Below, in pieces: positions 23,942 through 33,525 of a stretch of 46,891 nucleotides of DNA. Location: positions 1 to 46,891 of the forward strand of contig JAPLFX010000008.1 in NCBI GenBank assembly GCA_026390445.1, read 5' to 3'. Position 1 is the stretch's first letter, and every line of letters starts with the position of its first letter. Position numbers and translations under genes: made by a program. The stretch comes from Pseudomonadota bacterium (GTDB lineage: Bacteria; Bdellovibrionota_B; Oligoflexia; Oligoflexales; CAIYRB01). A model generated the notes under the pieces. It was not told where the DNA came from. It ran no database searches and saw only the letters and a program-made list of their open reading frames with translations.

Positions 23942-24477
23942 TTTACTGGCAGCTTTTCTGGCTATTTTTTCGCATCAGCCTAATCGCATTTGGTGGCGTG
24001 TTCGGCGTCTTACCCGAACTGCAGCAGGTCGTCGTCGATCGGTACCATTGGCTCAGCGCCGACCAGTTCGTACAAAGCTATGTCGTTGGCCAGTTTGTTC
24101 CCGGGCCAAATATGTCGATGGCTGCGCTCGTTGGCTACCGCATCGCTGGGGTCGGAGGAGCACTGTCCAGTATTTTTGGTATTTACTCCGGCCCCATTGT
24201 CTTGCTCAGCGCTGCAACCACACTATATAGCCGGTACCGCACATTTTCATGGGTGAAGCGCACCGAGCTCGCGCTACGGCCGCTCGTCTTTGGACTGATC
24301 TTTGCGTCGACTGCCCTCTTTCTCAAGCAGCAGATTGGCCACCAATGGCTATCTGGACTGCTTCTCGGAGCTCCCTTGATCTGGCTACACTGGACCGGCC
24401 ATCTGGGCGCGATGGCTTGCATCTTTCTCGCCGGATTTGTTTGGTGGGGCATCTACGCCTTAGGTCTACAGATTTAG
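23938..24477 (+). CDS. Chromate transporter, second half (ChrA-like)
   Basis: From ATG 23938 (MIYWQLFWLFF), about 180 residues. It is the partner half of the pair, with IAFGGVFGVLPELQQVVV, WLSADQFVQSYVVGQFVPGPNMSMAALVGYR and further helices. The duplicated PGPN motif in the two proteins is diagnostic of ChrA halves. The four-base overlap (ATGA) couples translation to the first half. Confidence 0.88.
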   Translation: MIYWQLFWLFFRISLIAFGGVFGVLPELQQVVVDRYHWLSADQFVQSYVVGQFVPGPNMSMAALVGYRIAGVGGALSSIFGIYSGPIVLLSAATTLYSRYRTFSWVKRTELALRPLVFGLIFASTALFLKQQIGHQWLSGLLLGAPLIWLHWTGHLGAMACIFLAGFVWWGIYALGLQI

Positions 24478-24496
24478 CATCGCCACTTCTGATAGA

Positions 24497-25339
24497 ATGG
24501 ACTATGCACGGCACCTTGAAGTCCCATCCCTACCAGCCCCAGGAGACCGCGTGTACGCAACCTTCAATCATCGGCAGCTACGCCAGTACGTTGGTGGTGT
24601 AGCGTGGCCCACCATTGGTCTCGCGGTAGCCACATGGGTCGTCTTTATTGGCTCAGTCACCGCCTTCGCCCTGGGACACATACCCGCATGGGCCTTAGTC
24701 TTCATCAACAGTATCTCGAATTTCTATAGCTTCACGGTTCTGCATGAGGCCGTTCACGAAAACATCGAGGGTAGCGGTCGCGGCAAACTCCTGACGGTGG
24801 TCTTGGGCTGGGCATCAGGACTGCTTTTTCTGGCACCTTTCCCGCCATTTCGCGTCATTCATCTAACCCACCACCAACACACCAACGTTCCCGTCAAGGA
24901 CCCTGATATATGGGTCGCGGGAAGCAATCCCTTCTTGATCCTTCTACGCTGCCTCTTGATCTATCCCCACTACCTCTATGAATATATGGTTAAGTTCGAC
25001 AAGCCGATTGGTCACAAAATGAAGACACTTCTGATTTTTCTTTTGTATTGGGGTTCAGCAACAGCTCTTTTGTTTACGCCGCTTGCTGATATAACGCTCT
25101 ATGGACTGATTCTTCCTTCAATCCTTGGCACTGGATTAACCGCGCTCCTATTCGATTGGCTTCCCCACCACCCGCACAAAGACCTAACGATTGCCGGCCA
25201 CACCCGCAACTTTCCTAGCCGCACGCTCAACATCGTCCTTGCTGGGCAGAACTATCACCAACTTCATCACGTGAATCCACGCGTCCCCTTTCACCGCTAT
25301 CAGGCGGCATTTAAGGCAGCTAGCGTGGTCAAGCAATGA
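24497..25339 (+). CDS. Membrane fatty acid desaturase-family protein
   Basis: A 280-residue protein with the three histidine boxes of the acyl-CoA/lipid desaturase superfamily: HEAVH (83-87), HLTHHQHTN (from 122) and HQLHHVNPRVPFHRY near the C-terminus. Membrane segments occur around 35-60, 63-80, 100-115 and 175-215. The compact size and the HEAVHEN box also suit beta-carotene hydroxylase-like members. The substrate is therefore open (fatty acid or carotenoid). The ATG at 24497 is 19 bp past the chromate gene, so it may be in that transcript. Confidence 0.84.
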   Translation: MDYARHLEVPSLPAPGDRVYATFNHRQLRQYVGGVAWPTIGLAVATWVVFIGSVTAFALGHIPAWALVFINSISNFYSFTVLHEAVHENIEGSGRGKLLTVVLGWASGLLFLAPFPPFRVIHLTHHQHTNVPVKDPDIWVAGSNPFLILLRCLLIYPHYLYEYMVKFDKPIGHKMKTLLIFLLYWGSATALLFTPLADITLYGLILPSILGTGLTALLFDWLPHHPHKDLTIAGHTRNFPSRTLNIVLAGQNYHQLHHVNPRVPFHRYQAAFKAASVVKQ

Positions 25340-25349
25340 ATGTAGGGGT

Positions 25350-25378
25350 CGAGACCGGACACTTCATACTCGGTCTCG
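25350..25378. terminator. Hairpin between convergent genes
   Basis: CGAGACCG (25350-25357) and CGGTCTCG (25371-25378) form a perfect 8-bp stem with a 13-base loop between the convergent desaturase and SRAP genes. No U-tract flanks it. A bidirectional transcription end is plausible but not proved. Confidence 0.4.
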
Positions 25379-25385
25379 CCCGTCG

Positions 25386-26189
25386 CTACGCGGCTTTAGG
25401 CAGTGCATGCCTAAATACCACTCGCCTGTGACTCTTCAGTAGCTGTGCCATAGCCGCAGCTGTCTTACCTTGAGGATTCATCCACGCATCCATGTCGGTA
25501 GCATCCAACACCACGGGACAACGATCATGTCCGGCCTCGCTGATCTCGGGCGGTGGCTCATAGGTGACCACGGCGAACCCGGCATCGACACGACAACCCT
25601 CAAGCTGCCGCAGGGAAAAAATCACCGGAATCATTAAGTCTGCCCCATCCAGCGGTCTAAACTCGATAATGATCTTGCGCAGCCTAGGGTCCTTAACCTC
25701 CGTCGGGGTCGGCTTCCACACCTTGCCCGCAGCCTCTACGTGCTTACGTCGGCCGTCCATTTGCTGCGTGAAGGTTGCTCTCACTTGATCAATCGAGACA
25801 ACCCCCGCCTGTAGCAGGGTCTTAACCTCAACCCACTCGTAAAAAGCCCTAAACACGACCATTCCGTGGTGGTGGCCAAAAGCCTGAGACCAAAACGGAC
25901 TGCTCAAGTTCTCAAGCCTTGCATTGAAGGTTGTATAGCGCGAGGGGTTGGCGATATGGAGCGGCGGATAGGCGCCGTAACGTTGAATGCCTATGACGCG
26001 TTCGCCTGCACGTGGACATATCACCGGCGCGTAGTGGCCGGGATATATGCGATCGGCCAGAGGCGGATACAATTTGGGGGCCGCAGCACTGGCCTGAAGA
26101 TAGTCCTCGACCTGTTCGCGAATGACGATGGCGCCGTAGCGACGATGCAGGTCGTCCAAGTCTCTTTTTACGAGTGCGCTATAGCACAT
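25386..26189 (-). CDS. SOS-response-associated peptidase-like DNA-protein crosslink protein (SRAP/YedK)
   Basis: A 267-residue SRAP protein. Cys 2 (after Met removal) would form a stable crosslink with abasic DNA. The other site residues are Asn 89 (FNARLENL), Glu 118 (AFYEWVEV) and the GHDRCPVVLD histidine. A GGAGGAATCG ribosome site precedes ATG. SRAP proteins shield abasic sites in single-stranded DNA. It is divergent from the acyltransferase gene. I see no clear LexA box upstream. Confidence 0.9.
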   Translation of the reverse strand: MCYSALVKRDLDDLHRRYGAIVIREQVEDYLQASAAAPKLYPPLADRIYPGHYAPVICPRAGERVIGIQRYGAYPPLHIANPSRYTTFNARLENLSSPFWSQAFGHHHGMVVFRAFYEWVEVKTLLQAGVVSIDQVRATFTQQMDGRRKHVEAAGKVWKPTPTEVKDPRLRKIIIEFRPLDGADLMIPVIFSLRQLEGCRVDAGFAVVTYEPPPEISEAGHDRCPVVLDATDMDAWMNPQGKTAAAMAQLLKSHRRVVFRHALPKAA

Positions 26190-26314
26190 CGATTCCTCCT
26201 CTCGCCGTTCATCCTAGGACCTGACATCGGCCAGGTTCCAGCGGGATACCGCCAACCTTACCACGATGCCGCGCGACTCTCTCGGCCTCTAATATATTAA
26301 TAACATTATATAGT

Positions 26315-26343
26315 TTGACAACAATTTTAATTTATGTTATTAA
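26315..26343 (+). promoter_or_regulatory. Sigma-70-type promoter of the acyltransferase gene
   Basis: TTGACA (26315-26320), 17 bases, then TATTAA (26338-26343) in an AT-rich stretch. Transcription would begin near 26350, after the possible ATG at 26334. That favours the downstream start at 26373 for the acyltransferase. Confidence 0.55.
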
Positions 26344-26372
26344 GTTCGTATTATGAACTATGCCGAGATTCC

Positions 26373-27428
26373 ATGCTTCTCCCGACGCCAGAAGTAGACT
26401 CCAAGCACCGCCTGAAAGCGCTCGACGGCTGGCGTGCCATTAGTATCTTGCTGATACTTGTGACGCACATGGTGCCTCTCAGCCCGCGTAGCTGGGACCT
26501 TCCGATCAACAAATGTACCGGCAATATGGGGATGAGTCTCTTTTTTATTTTGTCGGGATTTTTGATCACCTCGAATCTATTCCTCCGTGGCGACACCGTC
26601 ACGTTTTTCATCCGCCGACTGTTTCGCATTTTACCCTTGGCGTGGCTCTATCTCTTGATCGTGTTGCCCTTCTTGACCTCTGATTTAGTCACCTGGGCCG
26701 CTCATCTGAGCTTTTCAGCAAACTACTTTCCCAATCTTTTTTTCGATCCGGTGACCCTGCACTTCTGGAGTTTATGTGTTGAGCTGCATTTTTATCTATT
26801 GATCGGCCTAATGTTCGCTCTATTCGGCAAAAAATCGCTTTATGCGTTGCCACTGCTATGGGCGACCGCGTCGATTCGCACGATCCTCTTTCTGCCCACC
26901 GTGAGCGATGAATGGATGCAAACCCACATTCGCATCGATGAAATCTTGGCCGGATGCACTCTTGCGCTGATCCACCTTGATCCACAAGCACAACGCATTC
27001 GGCAGACCATCGCTCGCATACCGCTCTCACTGCTATTTCCATTGCTTTGCATTGCCTCATGGACGCGGTTTTGGGACTTTTATTGGCTGCGCGGTATCGC
27101 TGCCATGCTGCTTATCGGCCACACTCTCTATCGAGATAGGCCGTGGCTATCAAAAGTTCTAGAGAGTGCTTTTTTGTTTGTCATCGCGGAGCTTTCATAC
27201 GCCCTCTACGTCCTCCACCCAATCACCATGGTTGGCTGGCTAGGCTCAGGTGATACTTTGGTTCGGTACCTAAAGAGGCCTCTGTGCATTGCCCTGACCT
27301 TTGCCCTAGCGTATCTCTCGACGCACTATTTTGAAGCGCGGTTTATCACACTGGGCAAGACTCTGGCCGGCCGTTTTGCGAAAAAAGAGCGGCCGTCAGC
27401 GACAGATGGCCAGCAGCTTCAACTATAA
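26373..27428 (+). CDS. Acyltransferase-3 family membrane protein (OafA-like)
   Basis: From ATG 26373, about 351 residues with roughly ten hydrophobic helices. The family signatures are LKALDGWRAISILLILVTHM (catalytic His), FFILSGFLIT, FFIRRLFRILPL and HFWSLCVELHFYLL. Such proteins acylate exopolysaccharide, lipopolysaccharide or other envelope glycans, taking acyl groups across the membrane. The substrate is unknown. It has its own promoter (26315-26343). Confidence 0.87.
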   Translation: MLLPTPEVDSKHRLKALDGWRAISILLILVTHMVPLSPRSWDLPINKCTGNMGMSLFFILSGFLITSNLFLRGDTVTFFIRRLFRILPLAWLYLLIVLPFLTSDLVTWAAHLSFSANYFPNLFFDPVTLHFWSLCVELHFYLLIGLMFALFGKKSLYALPLLWATASIRTILFLPTVSDEWMQTHIRIDEILAGCTLALIHLDPQAQRIRQTIARIPLSLLFPLLCIASWTRFWDFYWLRGIAAMLLIGHTLYRDRPWLSKVLESAFLFVIAELSYALYVLHPITMVGWLGSGDTLVRYLKRPLCIALTFALAYLSTHYFEARFITLGKTLAGRFAKKERPSATDGQQLQL

Positions 27429-27514
27429 GCAAGCCAATGATGGACGGGAAATCAGACTCAATCTAAGGTAAAATTGGTCACGATTTCTTTAGAGCCCAGA
27501 GGCGAACGCATCCC

Positions 27515-28114
27515 ATGATCGACACTCCGTTTCGTCGCATCCTCGCGCATACCTCGCCGATGATCGTCAAGGTTTACAGGCGACTTGGACTACGCCCGAA
27601 CCACATCACCGTGGGCGCAACCCTCACGGCGGCAGCCTCTGCGGTTGCTTGCGGCGCCGGCCACACGTGGCTAACACTTGGCCTTTGGTGGGCTAGTCGC
27701 TGGTTCGACGGCACCGATGGGATTTACGCTAGGGGCACCGACCAACAGACCGACTTCGGGGCCTATCTCGACATCGTCGGCGATATGGCGGCCTATTCGA
27801 TGATGATCCTGGGCTTCATGGTCCGCCGTCCTGACCTCCAATGGTCCTGGCTTGGCATCGTTTTTCTCTACGTGCTTTGCATTAGCAGCGCCTTGGCCCT
27901 AGGCACCCTAAGCGATAAAAGAGGCCTCACAAGTCAGGACAATCGTGGCCTACGCCTCGGAGCTGGCCTGGCCGAGGGTGGCGAGACTGGTATTGCGTAC
28001 ACCTTGTTTTTACTCCTGCCGCAATACCTCGGGCCTCTGACGTCCATCTGGCTAGTCATCCTAGCAATGACGGTGATCGCCAGAACCCTCTTAGCGAGAA
28101 ACCTCCTACGCTAA
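27515..28114 (+). CDS. CDP-alcohol phosphatidyltransferase
   Basis: A 199-residue membrane protein with the full CDP-OH-P signature DGTDGIYARGTDQQTDFG followed by AYLDIVGD (D..DG..AR, eight residues, G...D...D). Helices surround it. These enzymes join CDP-diacylglycerol or another CDP-alcohol to a small alcohol, making phospholipid head groups. The specificity cannot be read. The 3' end overlaps the convergent ABC transporter gene by 4 bp. Confidence 0.88.
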   Translation: MIDTPFRRILAHTSPMIVKVYRRLGLRPNHITVGATLTAAASAVACGAGHTWLTLGLWWASRWFDGTDGIYARGTDQQTDFGAYLDIVGDMAAYSMMILGFMVRRPDLQWSWLGIVFLYVLCISSALALGTLSDKRGLTSQDNRGLRLGAGLAEGGETGIAYTLFLLLPQYLGPLTSIWLVILAMTVIARTLLARNLLR

Positions 28115-29847
28115 GCATCCTCGCTAAACTGACGCTGCAACAGCTTGAAATAGAGCCCCGCGTGATCGCGAGCTAGCTCCTCGTGGCGCCCTTGCTGGAC
28201 GATCTGGCCGCTACTCACCACGAAGATCTGATCGGCGTCCTTCACCGTGGCCAGGCGGTGGGCGATGATCAAGGTGGTTCTGCCACGCATCAGGCGCTGC
28301 AGGGCCACTTGCACCAAGGATTCGCTAGCGGTATCGAGGTTGCTGGTCGCCTCATCGAGAAGGAGGATGCGCGGATTTTTCAAAATCGCTCGCGCGATGG
28401 CCACTCGCTGCTTTTGTCCGCCAGAAAGCTGTACGCCCTTTTCCCCAACCTGAGTCTCAAAACCGTCGGGGAACCGTTCGATAAATTCCAAAGCATTGGC
28501 ATCGCTTGCTGCCTGCCGCATCTGCTCGAGGCTGGCGTTAGGGCATCCGTAGCGGATGTTGTCAGCAATGGTCGCGGAAATCAGCACAGGCTCTTGCGAC
28601 ACCATGCCGATCTGTTCTCGCAGGAAGCTCGGCTTGATGGAATCAACCCGAATCCCATCGAGCAGGATATGGCCAGATTTTGGCTCGTAAAACCTCGGGA
28701 TCAAATGCGCGATGGTCGTTTTACCCCCGCCTGAGGACCCGACTAAGGCCACCACCTGACCAGGCTCGACGGTCAAATCGACGCCGCGCAGCACCTCGAC
28801 GTCCGGACGTGATGGGTAGCTAAACCGCACCTGACAAAATTCCATGCGCCCGCTGATCGTGTCCAGGGTACTGCCTAAGTCGGCCACGTCTGGATCGCGC
28901 TCGATGATGGCAAACACGCGCTTACTAGCGCCAATACCGGCCATCAAGTCGCCCCACAAGCTACCGAGACTACCCGACCCGATCGCGACGATCATGAGAT
29001 ACATCAGAAACTGCGTCATATCACCGATCGACATGTGATCTAAGATCACCTCACGCCCGCCGTACCAAAGCACGAAGCAGATCGCACCGAGGCCGACGAT
29101 CAAAGCGACCGTCATAAATTCGGCGATGGCGCGGATGCGTTTGATGACGACCGCCAGGGCCTGATCGAGTGAGGCTCGGTAGCGTTCGCTTTCGGCGCCC
29201 TCTTGCACAAAGGACTTAACCGTGCGCACGCCGGAGATGGTCTCCTCAGCGACGATGCCCGAAGCCGCAAGGGTATTTTGAAACTCTTTGGAATAGCCGC
29301 GGATACGCTTACCGAAAACCGCGGTCGCTGCCGCAACGGGCGGCACCATCAGCAGCATCAATGCCGACAACTGCCAGGAGGTATAAAACATAAAAGCAAA
29401 GCCACCAGCGACCTGACTGATATTGCGCATGCCCTGGGACACGTTGACGCTCACAGTATTTTGTAGCGTCGTGCAGTCTGACGCTAGGCGGCTCATCAGA
29501 TCACCGGTCCGATTGCTATCGAAGAACGCCAGATCCTGCACCAAGATGCGCCGGTAGAGAGTCTCGCGCAATTTGAGCACGATGCGTTCACCGCTGACCG
29601 AAAAGAGGTAGTAACGAATCGACCCGGCGATACCGAGCAGGGTAAAGGCCGCAAAGAGACCTAGCGCTGCCGGCAACAGCAACTCGGCCTTTTTAGGTTG
29701 CAGCACTGAATCGATCATCCAACGAATCAATTGCGGAAAAAGTAGGCTCGTACCGCTCGAGATTGCCAGAAAAAATAAACCAAAGAGGATATTGCGCCGC
29801 TCTGGCCGAGCGGTTTCATAGAGGCGGCGCCAGGTGGTCTTTTGCAC
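28111..29847 (-). CDS. MsbA-like ABC exporter (half-transporter)
   Basis: A 578-residue fusion of a six-helix membrane domain (about 20-320) and a full-length ATPase domain. The motifs are Walker A GSSGGGKTT, signature LSGGQKQR, Walker B ILLLDEATSNLD and switch IIAHRLAT. It is the standard ABCB/MsbA type, probably a homodimeric exporter of lipid or drug. The GTG start has AGGA upstream. Unlike the exporter at 6138-7514, its ATPase domain has the normal Walker A-to-B spacing. Confidence 0.92.
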   Translation of the reverse strand: MQKTTWRRLYETARPERRNILFGLFFLAISSGTSLLFPQLIRWMIDSVLQPKKAELLLPAALGLFAAFTLLGIAGSIRYYLFSVSGERIVLKLRETLYRRILVQDLAFFDSNRTGDLMSRLASDCTTLQNTVSVNVSQGMRNISQVAGGFAFMFYTSWQLSALMLLMVPPVAAATAVFGKRIRGYSKEFQNTLAASGIVAEETISGVRTVKSFVQEGAESERYRASLDQALAVVIKRIRAIAEFMTVALIVGLGAICFVLWYGGREVILDHMSIGDMTQFLMYLMIVAIGSGSLGSLWGDLMAGIGASKRVFAIIERDPDVADLGSTLDTISGRMEFCQVRFSYPSRPDVEVLRGVDLTVEPGQVVALVGSSGGGKTTIAHLIPRFYEPKSGHILLDGIRVDSIKPSFLREQIGMVSQEPVLISATIADNIRYGCPNASLEQMRQAASDANALEFIERFPDGFETQVGEKGVQLSGGQKQRVAIARAILKNPRILLLDEATSNLDTASESLVQVALQRLMRGRTTLIIAHRLATVKDADQIFVVSSGQIVQQGRHEELARDHAGLYFKLLQRQFSEDA

Positions 29848-29927
29848 GAAGTTAGGTCCTTTAGCGTGACGAAGACGTCAAATTGGAAGGTCGGGCGGTC
29901 ATCATAACTGCAACCTGTGTGTATGGT

Positions 29928-31553
29928 CTATGAACTGCATGAAAGCGTGGAGCATCCCGGCTTATGACGCGCCCACTCGGGCCTTTTACTGGCCAAAGAC
30001 CAATGCTCCGGCTGCTCGTCATATGGCGCCTCGAGCACCTTCGCCAGAAGGTCCAAGGGTCCAAGATCCTGCTTTTGCTCGATCGCCAATGCCGCCTCCT
30101 GGGCAAGGTAGTTGCGCAGAACAAACTTGGGGTTGGCCCGGTGCATCAACGCTAGCCGCTGATCTGGCGAAAGGGGATCGGTGGTCAAGCGCTTGCCATA
30201 GCGCCGGACCCAATCAGCTAGGAGCTTCTGATGCTCCTCGTCCTCGGCCAATGGACGGTAGAAGGCTTCGGCAAGCTCTTGCGTCAGCTTAGCATCACCT
30301 AGGCTTGATGCCGGCTCGCCCAAGGGAACTGCCGCAAGACGACGATAGAAGATGGTCATATCGGTTTCCACAGCACTGAGCAGTTGCAACAGATCGTTGA
30401 CCAAGGCCTCGTCGGCGGCACCTTGCAGGGCGGCAAGGCCAAGTTTGTTCGCTGTCATAGCTGCGTGTGTCTGAGCAAAGGTCGTCTGATAGGTATCCAG
30501 TCCGCGCTCCAACTCCCCTTGCAGCCCTAGCGGGCCAAACAATGGATGCAGGGCTGCAGCGAGACACTGAAGATTCCACGCGGCGACATGCGGCTGATTG
30601 CCAAAACAATAACGCCGGCGGTCCGCGTCGGTGGTGTTTGGCGTCCAGCTCGGATCATATCCCTCAAGCCAACCGTAGGGTCCGTAGTCGATCGTCAGGC
30701 CCAGAATCGACATATTATCGGTGTTCATCACGCCATGAACAAAGCCAATGCGCTGCCAGTGCGCGACCATCACAGCGGTGCGGCTACAGACGTCACTAAA
30801 CCAGCGCCCGTAGGTGGCGGGAGACGGCGGACCCAGCTCGGGAAAATAAGTCACGATCGTATAGTCGATGAGTCGTCGAAGCAGCTCCAGCTCACCACTC
30901 GCTGCGAGGATTTCAAAATTGCCAAAGCGCAGAAAGGTCGGCGCAACGCGACAGACGACCGCACCAGGTTCGGCCCTTGGATGTCCGTCATAAAACATGT
31001 CACGGACGACCTCCTCGCCAGTGCCCACCAAACTAAGGGCCCGGGTCGTCGGCACGCCCAGGTGATGCATCGCTTCGCTGCAGAGAAATTCGCGCACCGA
31101 TGACCGCAACACGGCACGTCCATCACCGCTCCGCGAGTAAGGCGTCGGCCCAGCCCCCTTTAGCTGGATGTCCCAGCGCGTCCGGTCTGGCAGGGTCAGC
31201 TCACCCAAGGTGATCGCGCGACCATCACCCAACTGACCAGCCCAACGCCCGAATTGATGACCACCGTAGCGGGCGGCATAGGGTTTCATGCCGGGTAACA
31301 CCTGATTCCCAGCCAATACGGCGGTAAGGACTGCAGCGTCATCCGCCGGCTTCGTGATACCAAGCGGCCTGGCCGCATGATTGGACCAAGCCAAGAGACT
31401 AGGTTTGGTCACGGCTGATGGTAACACCAGAGTGTAACAAGCCTCCCTGACCTCCCTCGGGGCATTGACCGAGCTAAGATCAGCAGGGAGATGATCGACG
31501 AACCCTTGGTCAAAGACCAAGGAGCCAGAGTCACCACAGGATTGAACACTCAC
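29928..31553 (-). CDS. selO: SelO-family protein adenylyltransferase (YdiU)
   Basis: A 541-residue SelO/UPF0061 pseudokinase. Marks are AARYGGHQFGRWAGQLGDGRAITLGE, QLKGAGPTPYSRSGDGRAVLRSSVREFLCSEAMHHLG (shown here in separate words: QLKGAGPTPYSR and GDGRAVLRSSVREFL) and FVHGVMNTDNMSILG. The family transfers AMP to proteins. The C-terminus is CSTLSCSS: in eukaryotic homologues a selenocysteine sits near this end; here an ordinary cysteine is present and the gene ends at TAG. Length and start (GTG, GAGG upstream) are normal. Confidence 0.93.
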   Translation of the reverse strand: MSVQSCGDSGSLVFDQGFVDHLPADLSSVNAPREVREACYTLVLPSAVTKPSLLAWSNHAARPLGITKPADDAAVLTAVLAGNQVLPGMKPYAARYGGHQFGRWAGQLGDGRAITLGELTLPDRTRWDIQLKGAGPTPYSRSGDGRAVLRSSVREFLCSEAMHHLGVPTTRALSLVGTGEEVVRDMFYDGHPRAEPGAVVCRVAPTFLRFGNFEILAASGELELLRRLIDYTIVTYFPELGPPSPATYGRWFSDVCSRTAVMVAHWQRIGFVHGVMNTDNMSILGLTIDYGPYGWLEGYDPSWTPNTTDADRRRYCFGNQPHVAAWNLQCLAAALHPLFGPLGLQGELERGLDTYQTTFAQTHAAMTANKLGLAALQGAADEALVNDLLQLLSAVETDMTIFYRRLAAVPLGEPASSLGDAKLTQELAEAFYRPLAEDEEHQKLLADWVRRYGKRLTTDPLSPDQRLALMHRANPKFVLRNYLAQEAALAIEQKQDLGPLDLLAKVLEAPYDEQPEHWSLASKRPEWARHKPGCSTLSCSS

Positions 31554-31686
31554 AGGAACCTCGACGACAACATACCATCAGCGAACGCTATATGTGCCAC
31601 ACTACCGAAAGCCTTTGCGACAAGACAATCGGGCTTCTATAAAATACCCTGCGACTGATTTCACCAGGTCCATGGAGGCTATCATC

Positions 31687-32523
31687 ATGCTCCACTTCGC
31701 CAATCGCTTTCGCGTCGACGGTCGAAAAAAGATCAAACTTCGCGACATCGCCACGCAGTGGCACGGCGCCGCTGCGACTCGCAAAGCCGAACGGGCGCTG
31801 TCAGAGGCGCAAGATAGGGCGCTTTCAAGCCTCCAGCAGCAGCTTTATGCTGAACATAAACAATCACTTCTGATCATCCTCCAAGGACTGGATGCCGCCG
31901 GCAAAGACGGCGTTATCAAGCACGTTATGGCCGGCGTCAGTCCGCAGGGCTGCACGGTCACGTCGTTTAAGCGCCCGACCAAGGAAGAGCTAGACCACGA
32001 TTTTCTCTGGCGGATTCATCACCATACCCCACGCCGCGGCGATATCGCCGTGTTCAACCGCTCACACTACGAGGACGTGCTGGTCGCACGGGTGCATCAT
32101 CTTGTCGAAAAGAGCGTGTGGTCCAAACGCTACGAGCAGATCAATCAATTTGAGGCCATGCTCAGCACCGACAGCAACACCAAAATCGTCAAATTTTATC
32201 TGCATATGTCGCCCGAAGAACAGCTGCGCAGGTTCAAAAGGCGCCTCGAAGACCCGCTGCGCCAATGGAAGATCAGCGAAGCCGACTACGGCGAGCGTAA
32301 GTTTTGGGACGACTATATCGACGCCTACGCAGATCTTCTGCGCAAGACCAGCAGCGATCATGCCCCATGGTACATCATCCCAAGCGACAAAAAGTGGTTC
32401 CGTAACTATTCCATAGGCCAAATCATCATCGAAACTATGCAGGGAATGGACATCCAAGTGCCTGTGCCCACAGTCGATTTAGCCGCCATCGAACGGGAAT
32501 ATCACGCCGCAGTGACGACATAA
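31687..32523 (+). CDS. ppk2: Polyphosphate kinase 2
   Basis: A protein of about 278 residues from ATG 31687, which has GGAGG eight bases upstream; the upstream start at 31594 lacks one. The Walker A motif is GLDAAGKDGVIKHVM. SFKRPTKEELDHDFLWRIHHH, IAVFNRSHYEDVLV and LEDPLRQWKISEADYGERKFWDDY follow, all typical of PPK2. It interconverts polyphosphate and NDP/NTP (or NMP/NDP), a role in energy storage or salvage. Divergent from selO. Confidence 0.92.
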   Translation: MLHFANRFRVDGRKKIKLRDIATQWHGAAATRKAERALSEAQDRALSSLQQQLYAEHKQSLLIILQGLDAAGKDGVIKHVMAGVSPQGCTVTSFKRPTKEELDHDFLWRIHHHTPRRGDIAVFNRSHYEDVLVARVHHLVEKSVWSKRYEQINQFEAMLSTDSNTKIVKFYLHMSPEEQLRRFKRRLEDPLRQWKISEADYGERKFWDDYIDAYADLLRKTSSDHAPWYIIPSDKKWFRNYSIGQIIIETMQGMDIQVPVPTVDLAAIEREYHAAVTT

Positions 32524-32681
32524 CCATATGTTATTACAGATGAATAGTTCAGGCCGTGGGGACAGCGCGGCAACCTTATCGCTTGTCGCTCGCATTTAGG
32601 CTACTGTGTGCCGTGTTCTCGGCCTACCCAGAGCCCGGATGACGCTACGACCAAAGGCCCACTCATTTTAATAAAGCTCCT

Positions 32682-33518
32682 ATGAAGATACCGTCTCGTT
32701 TAATGCCCTTACTTCAAGCCGACTTGATCGACGAAGTCGTTGGCCAGCTGCAAAGCGGCAAAGAGGCTGAGGTCTATGTTGTGCGCACCGGCGATGTCTA
32801 CCGCTGCGCCAAGGTTTACAAAGAAGCCAACCAGCGCACGTTCAAACACCGTACCCAGTACACCGAAGGCCGCCAGGTCCGCAGCAGCCGCAAGGCTCGC
32901 GCCATGGACAGCAACAGCCGCTACGGGCGCCAGGAGCGCGAAAGCGAATGGCAAAACACTGAGGTCGATGCCCTGTTTTTGCTCGGTGGCGCCGGAGTGC
33001 AGGTACCTCAAGCCTATACCTTCTACGAAGGCGTGTTACTCCTCGAAATCGTCACCGATGCGGACGGCGATCCAGCACCACGCCTCAACGATGTCGACCT
33101 GACACCTGACCAGGCACGCGAATACCATAAATTCCTTATGCGTCAGGCCGTGCTGATGCTTTGCGCTGGACTCATCCACGGCGACTTGTCGGAATTCAAC
33201 GTGCTGGTGGGCCACAAGGGCTTGGTCATCATCGACTTCCCGCAGGCTGTCCAGGCCACGGCAAACAATGCCTTTGCTATCTTTGAGCGCGACCTCAAGC
33301 AACTTGCCGCGTTCTTTGGGCAGTATGCACCAGAGATCCTAACGACAGAGTACCCAAAGGAAATCTGGAAACTCTACCAGAACGGCAAGCTGAAACCCGA
33401 CTCGCCGCTTACCGGCCGCTTTCAACAAAGCGGCAAAAAGGCCGACGTCAACGCCGTGCTCAGCGAGATTGACGACGCCCGCGACGAGGCCATGGAGCGT
33501 CGCGGCTTTAGAAAGTAA
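32682..33518 (+). CDS. RIO-family atypical serine kinase
   Basis: A 278-residue RIO1-like kinase. The catalytic pieces are the N-terminal GKEAEVYVV and RCAKVYK (ATP-binding lysine), the HGDLSEFNVLV loop and the metal-binding IIDFPQAVQ. RIO kinases act in ribosome maturation in archaea and eukaryotes; bacterial members are known but of unclear role. The length is normal. PPK2 is 158 bp upstream on the same strand, so a shared transcript is possible. The 3' end converges with queH. Confidence 0.9.
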   Translation: MKIPSRLMPLLQADLIDEVVGQLQSGKEAEVYVVRTGDVYRCAKVYKEANQRTFKHRTQYTEGRQVRSSRKARAMDSNSRYGRQERESEWQNTEVDALFLLGGAGVQVPQAYTFYEGVLLLEIVTDADGDPAPRLNDVDLTPDQAREYHKFLMRQAVLMLCAGLIHGDLSEFNVLVGHKGLVIIDFPQAVQATANNAFAIFERDLKQLAAFFGQYAPEILTTEYPKEIWKLYQNGKLKPDSPLTGRFQQSGKKADVNAVLSEIDDARDEAMERRGFRK

Positions 33519-33525
33519 ACAAGAT

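Noticed and set aside
29928-29950. Selenocysteine at the SelO C-terminus
   Set aside because: The codon is an ordinary Cys (CSS end); no UGA/SECIS is needed.
31594-31686. N-terminal extension of PPK2
   Set aside because: The extra 31 residues have no family match; GGAGG fits the ATG at 31687.
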